From Diplocarpon mali (taxonomy: Eukaryota > Ascomycota > Leotiomycetes > Helotiales > Drepanopezizaceae), in assembly GCA_024741835.1 (NCBI GenBank), contig JAENRP010000518.1, positions 1-21,831 on the forward strand: a stretch of DNA of 21,831 nt. The letters are read 5' to 3'. Shown one piece after another: positions 19,330 to 21,831 of the stretch. The notes below the pieces were generated by a model. It did no database searches, had not been told where the DNA came from, and saw nothing but the letters and a program-made list of their open reading frames with translations. Every line of letters begins with the position of its first letter. Position 1 is the first letter of the stretch. A program made the position numbers and the translations under genes.

Positions 19330-19352
19330 ACTCCTAGTCCTACCTTATAAGT
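19330..19352 (+). repeat. 23-bp palindromic repeat, third copy in Copia-A2
   Basis: ACTCCTAGT to ATAAGT, 23 bp. Counterpart of 3761-3783 in Copia-A1. Confidence 0.85.
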
Positions 19353-19491
19353 AGAGTTTGATAATTTCAATAGAGGTTGCTATTAATTGATTGTTTTTAA
19401 TTTAAAGAGATACTTAAGAGTTAGATTAGCGCAAAAGGATAGTTGTTATTTTCCTAATTGCAGGTCAATCAGAGTAAGGTCTAAGTAAAGG

Positions 19492-19686
19492 TATTGAAAT
19501 AGGTAATATAGCTATCACTCTAATATATTATCATATAACCCTATTACTTAATCAGTAGGATATTAACATATATATAGCTATAAGGAAGAAAGGGGTAACC
19601 TTCCTTCCCTAACTCTTACTAATATATCGACCATCGACCTTTAGAAGCCTCCTTTACCTATTGCGCCGACTTACTTAAGCTCAATA
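19492..19686 (+). repeat. 3' LTR of Copia-A2 (195 bp)
   Basis: Gap-free match to 3922-4116 and 20071-20265. Ends CTCAATA, closer to a CA terminus than the other two. Its first half is AT-converted compared with the Copia-A3 5' LTR; its second half is better preserved. The next five bases, ATCTC, are the expected target duplication. Confidence 0.93.
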
Positions 19687-20070
19687 ATCTCTAATAATCT
19701 AAAGAGCTAGTCAACAGTTGATTACGGCTTTAGCACCTTCTCTACGATCTTAAGGAATTGACCTTTATCTGCGAGATATTACCTAAGCTTATATACAATC
19801 TACTGAATACTTAAATAGACTAATCTTAGCTAAGCTACCTAAGGAGCTATAATACTAGTTTTTTCAAGGCATAATCATATATATACTACGTCCATTATAT
19901 AGTATCCTAGAAGCAGGTACATTTTAATGGTCAACTTACTATAAATACTATAAGGAGCGTCTATATATAGTAACTTCGACTTACGACCTATATCTGCTTA
20001 TTAGTACTAACAAAGAGGCATTTGGCCTAGTAGGCATGCAAACTAACGATACCTTTATATTAGCTAATAA
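19687..20070 (+). pseudogene. Copia-D reverse transcriptase fragment
   Basis: About 130 codons on the plus strand between two Copia-A LTRs. The readable part from about 19865 contains LRPLYSILEAGT, then a Trp-type stop, WSTYYKYYKERL, TSTYDLYLLIST and FGLVGMQTNDTFILAN at the end. This is the stretch just before and at the catalytic site of a distinct lineage of fungal Copia polymerases; the Q-T-D-D motif has become Q-T-N-D. It shows fewer stops than its neighbours. It ends in mid-domain at 20070 where the Copia-A3 LTR starts and is cut at 19687 by Copia-A2. It is probably the oldest visible layer, into which both A elements inserted. Confidence 0.75.
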
Positions 20071-20265
20071 TATTAAGATGGGTGATACAGCCATTACTCT
20101 GATGTATTGTCATATGACCCTACTGCTTAGTCAGTAGGATATTAATACGTATATAGCTATAGGGAAGAAAGGGGTAACCTTCCTTCCTTAACTCTTACTA
20201 ATATATCGACTATCGACCTTTAAAAGCCTCCTTTACCTACTACGCCGACTTACTTAAACTTAATA
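20071..20265 (+). repeat. 5' LTR of Copia-A3 (195 bp)
   Basis: Begins TATTAAGATGGGTGATACAG and ends CTTAATA. Its 5' half keeps CA/TG steps lost from the two 3' LTRs, including GTCATATGAC at 20109-20118, the palindrome also found twice in the Copia-C LTR. Its 3' end is more mutated than in the 3' LTRs. Confidence 0.93.
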
Positions 20266-20276
20266 GGTTATAAGCC
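20266..20276 (+). other. Primer-binding site of Copia-A3
   Basis: GGTTATAAGCC directly after the LTR; one G-to-A change from the Copia-C site at 9590 (GGTTATGAGCC). Fits the initiator tRNA-Met anticodon arm. Confidence 0.7.
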
Positions 20277-20390
20277 TTAGATAGACCGATAATAGATTAT
20301 TAACTTTCCTTAGAAAGCACTTGCGCTGCAATTGTTAGTAGGAAGTTGAATAAGACTTATAGTAAGAGGCGAGCAATCGGCGAATAGGAG

Positions 20391-20511
20391 GTATGATTCC
20401 CTATTTAGCTAACCTATATTGCAAAAGGTATAATTCCTTGCTTTATAACCCTTTAATACTACAAGAGGTATGATTCCTTGCTTTATTATATTTTATAAGA
20501 GGTATGATTCT
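20391..20511 (+). repeat. Four imperfect repeats in the Copia-A3 leader
   Basis: GTATGATTCC-like units start at 20391, 20428, 20468 and 20502 (spacing 37, 40, 34). Most are preceded by AGAGG or AAAAG, and the middle two are followed by TTGCTTTA. They lie in the untranslated leader between primer site and gag; role unknown (RNA structure or packaging is possible). Confidence 0.75.
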
Positions 20512-20599
20512 CTACATTATAGCTTAAAAACCCTTTTCGATAAGAGGACTTCCTCCCTATTTAATACTTCTATAATACCTGCTATTTAATCATTTCGAC

Positions 20600-21831
20600 T
20601 TTTTAATAGGAGGAGTGCCCTTAACTATTTAATTTATTTGATTTTTTTAATGCAATTCTATTTGAAACGGCAATAGCTTCCGATTTTAATCGAAATACTA
20701 GACCTAAAGACCTTTAACTCTCTTAAAAGAACTGGCAATAATAGTTCGATAATTTAAAGCTTTACTTTAAGAGCAAAGGTATTAAAATAGCGATTTAAAA
20801 GATACTTATTAAATACGCGAGAATAGCCTTTTATACTCCTTCTACTAATTCGTCTACTTCTACTTTAATAGCTAATATAACTGCTAAGGATTTACCAGAT
20901 ATATTAAATAAGCTTAGCTTAAGAGCTTTAATAGATAATAACTAAGGATCCTAAAGGCAGATTTTAAATATAGAAAAGGAGAAAGAGTATAAGCTAGCCT
21001 TAATTAAATGTAAGCTTAAGATTAATAAAGGTTTAAGCGATAAAGACTAAGATTTTATTTAAGTTTATAATAATGTAAAGATAAGATAAGATATTTTAAA
21101 AGTAAAATACTCTTAGATAACTGCCTTTAATACTTAATATCTACTATAGTAGATCACTTTATTTTAATATAGAAAAGATAAAGATAGTAAGGATATAGAT
21201 ATAAATATAAACTTTGCTTAATCTATATTATATAAAGTAAAGAGGAGAGTAAGAGCTGCAGATCCTAAGATAGCTATGACTTTTAAAGAAACTCAGCTTT
21301 TTAATTTCCTATTTAATAGCCTCTCTCTTAAGTTTGCTATTATAAAATAATCTCTTCTTATCTAATCTAACTTTAAGATTTATAAGAAGATCGACCTCCT
21401 TTAAACTATTGAGCAAGACTTTAAAGGATGCTTTAAATCGGCAAATGCCGCATTATAAGGTAATAATAAGCCTAAGAAGAGGAAGGAGCGTAGGATAAGC
21501 CCTTAAGCTTATTAGGGATACTACTTTTATAATAGTACTTATAATATTACTAATTGTAAAGTTAAAAGGCAATTGATTAATATAGTTGCTAGCTTTAATA
21601 TTAAAAAGCAATTAAAGCAGAAGTCAAGAAGTAAAATACCCTTATCCTATCAAAGGCCGCAATTACTAAAGAAAGGTAAAGGAAAAGGCTATTTAATCAA
21701 AACTTTAGCAAATACCTTTAATAATAATAGTAGGTCATTTGAACCTAAATCCACTTTTAATAATTCAAATGATAATTATAATAAAGATGCTTATATTTTA
21801 AAAGCCGATCTTTATAAGATCCTTGAATCCG
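20600..21831 (+). pseudogene. Copia-A3 gag remnant
   Basis: A Lys- and Asn-rich frame typical of Copia gag, with stops at former Gln/Trp codons. Stretches that read through include TPSTNSSTSTLIANITAKDLPDILNKLS near 20838-20920, KRRVRAADPKIAMTFKETQLFNFL near 21240-21310, and a basic segment KKRKERR near 21475-21497. These are followed by a degenerate knuckle YYFYNSTYNITNC near 21517-21560, in which Tyr stands at positions where a CX2CX3HX4C knuckle has Cys or His. The remainder, rich in Asn, Ser and Lys, leads towards the protease, which lies beyond the window. The start codon is not identified. Confidence 0.65.

Larger units (their letters stand above)
19276..19686 (+). mobile_element. Copia-A2, right piece: 3' region and 3' LTR
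   Basis: Continues 7053-7296. Aligns with 3715-4116 of Copia-A1: repeat end at 19283-19287, spacer with GTCTTATAAAGGAA, a third 23-bp repeat at 19330-19352, the untranslated region and the LTR. Copia-A2 has three 23-bp repeats here, Copia-A1 only two, so the repeat-plus-spacer unit varies in number between copies. Confidence 0.88.
20071..21831 (+). mobile_element. Copia-A3: 5' LTR, leader and gag, continues past the window
   Basis: An LTR of the Copia-A family is followed directly by a tRNA primer site and, after a leader, a gag-type frame. It is therefore a 5' end and not a solo LTR. The left flank AATAA (20066-20070) should be repeated after the 3' LTR outside the window. It provides the family's gag, which is missing from A1 and A2. 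Confidence 0.85.

Noticed and set aside
19687..20070. Possible host gene between two LTRs
   Set aside because: The readable frame contains EAGT, Y-K-Y-Y-K-E-R-L and FGLVGMQTNDT, which belong to a fungal Copia reverse transcriptase.
20071..20265. Solo LTR of Copia-A
   Set aside because: The base after it starts a primer-binding site and a gag-type frame follows, so it is the 5' LTR of an element continuing past the window. The flanks AATAA and GGTTA also do not match as a target duplication.

Overview
The window is a stack of nested, dead LTR retrotransposons with no intact gene. It looks like heterochromatin of a filamentous ascomycete (Pezizomycotina). Reading frames of fungal Ty1/Copia and Ty3/Gypsy polyproteins can be followed on both strands. 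They are broken by TAA/TAG codons at former Gln and Trp codons, and by G-to-A and C-to-T replacements at catalytic residues. CA and TG dinucleotides are scarce, and LTR pairs differ almost only by C:G to T:A transitions. This is the footprint of repeat-induced point mutation (RIP). I cannot name the species.

Layout. 1-4116: Copia-A1 (+), cut by the window edge, with a 195-bp 3' LTR at 3922-4116. 4117-7052: 5' half of Copia-B (-). 7053-7296 and 19276-19686: 3' end of a second A-family copy, Copia-A2, split by a Gypsy element. 7297-19275: Gypsy-G (-), 301-bp LTRs, itself split by Copia-C. 9348-14936: Copia-C (+), 242-bp LTRs and TATTC target duplication. 19687-20070: reverse transcriptase fragment of Copia-D (+). 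20071-21831: 5' LTR, leader and gag of a third A-family copy, Copia-A3, running off the end.

Inferred order of insertion: D first, then A2 (and separately A3) into D; B into A2, A1 into B; G into A2, then C into G. The missing halves of D, A2, B and A1 should lie to the left of the window, in an order that can be predicted.

Two observations stand out. First, a 23-bp imperfect palindrome (ACTCCTAGGC, three bases, GCCCGCGAGT) is present in 21 copies, all 23 bp long, confined to the two Copia families A and C. It forms tandem arrays inside their polyprotein frames, with all copy-to-copy distances divisible by three, and it also occurs near their 3' ends, where distances are not divisible by three. 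Second, the LTR pairs of C and G show that C:G to T:A mutation spared the outer part of each LTR and hit the inner part, with a sharp switch inside the LTR. LTRs of family A show the same trend. There are no rRNA, tRNA, CRISPR or host protein genes that I can support.
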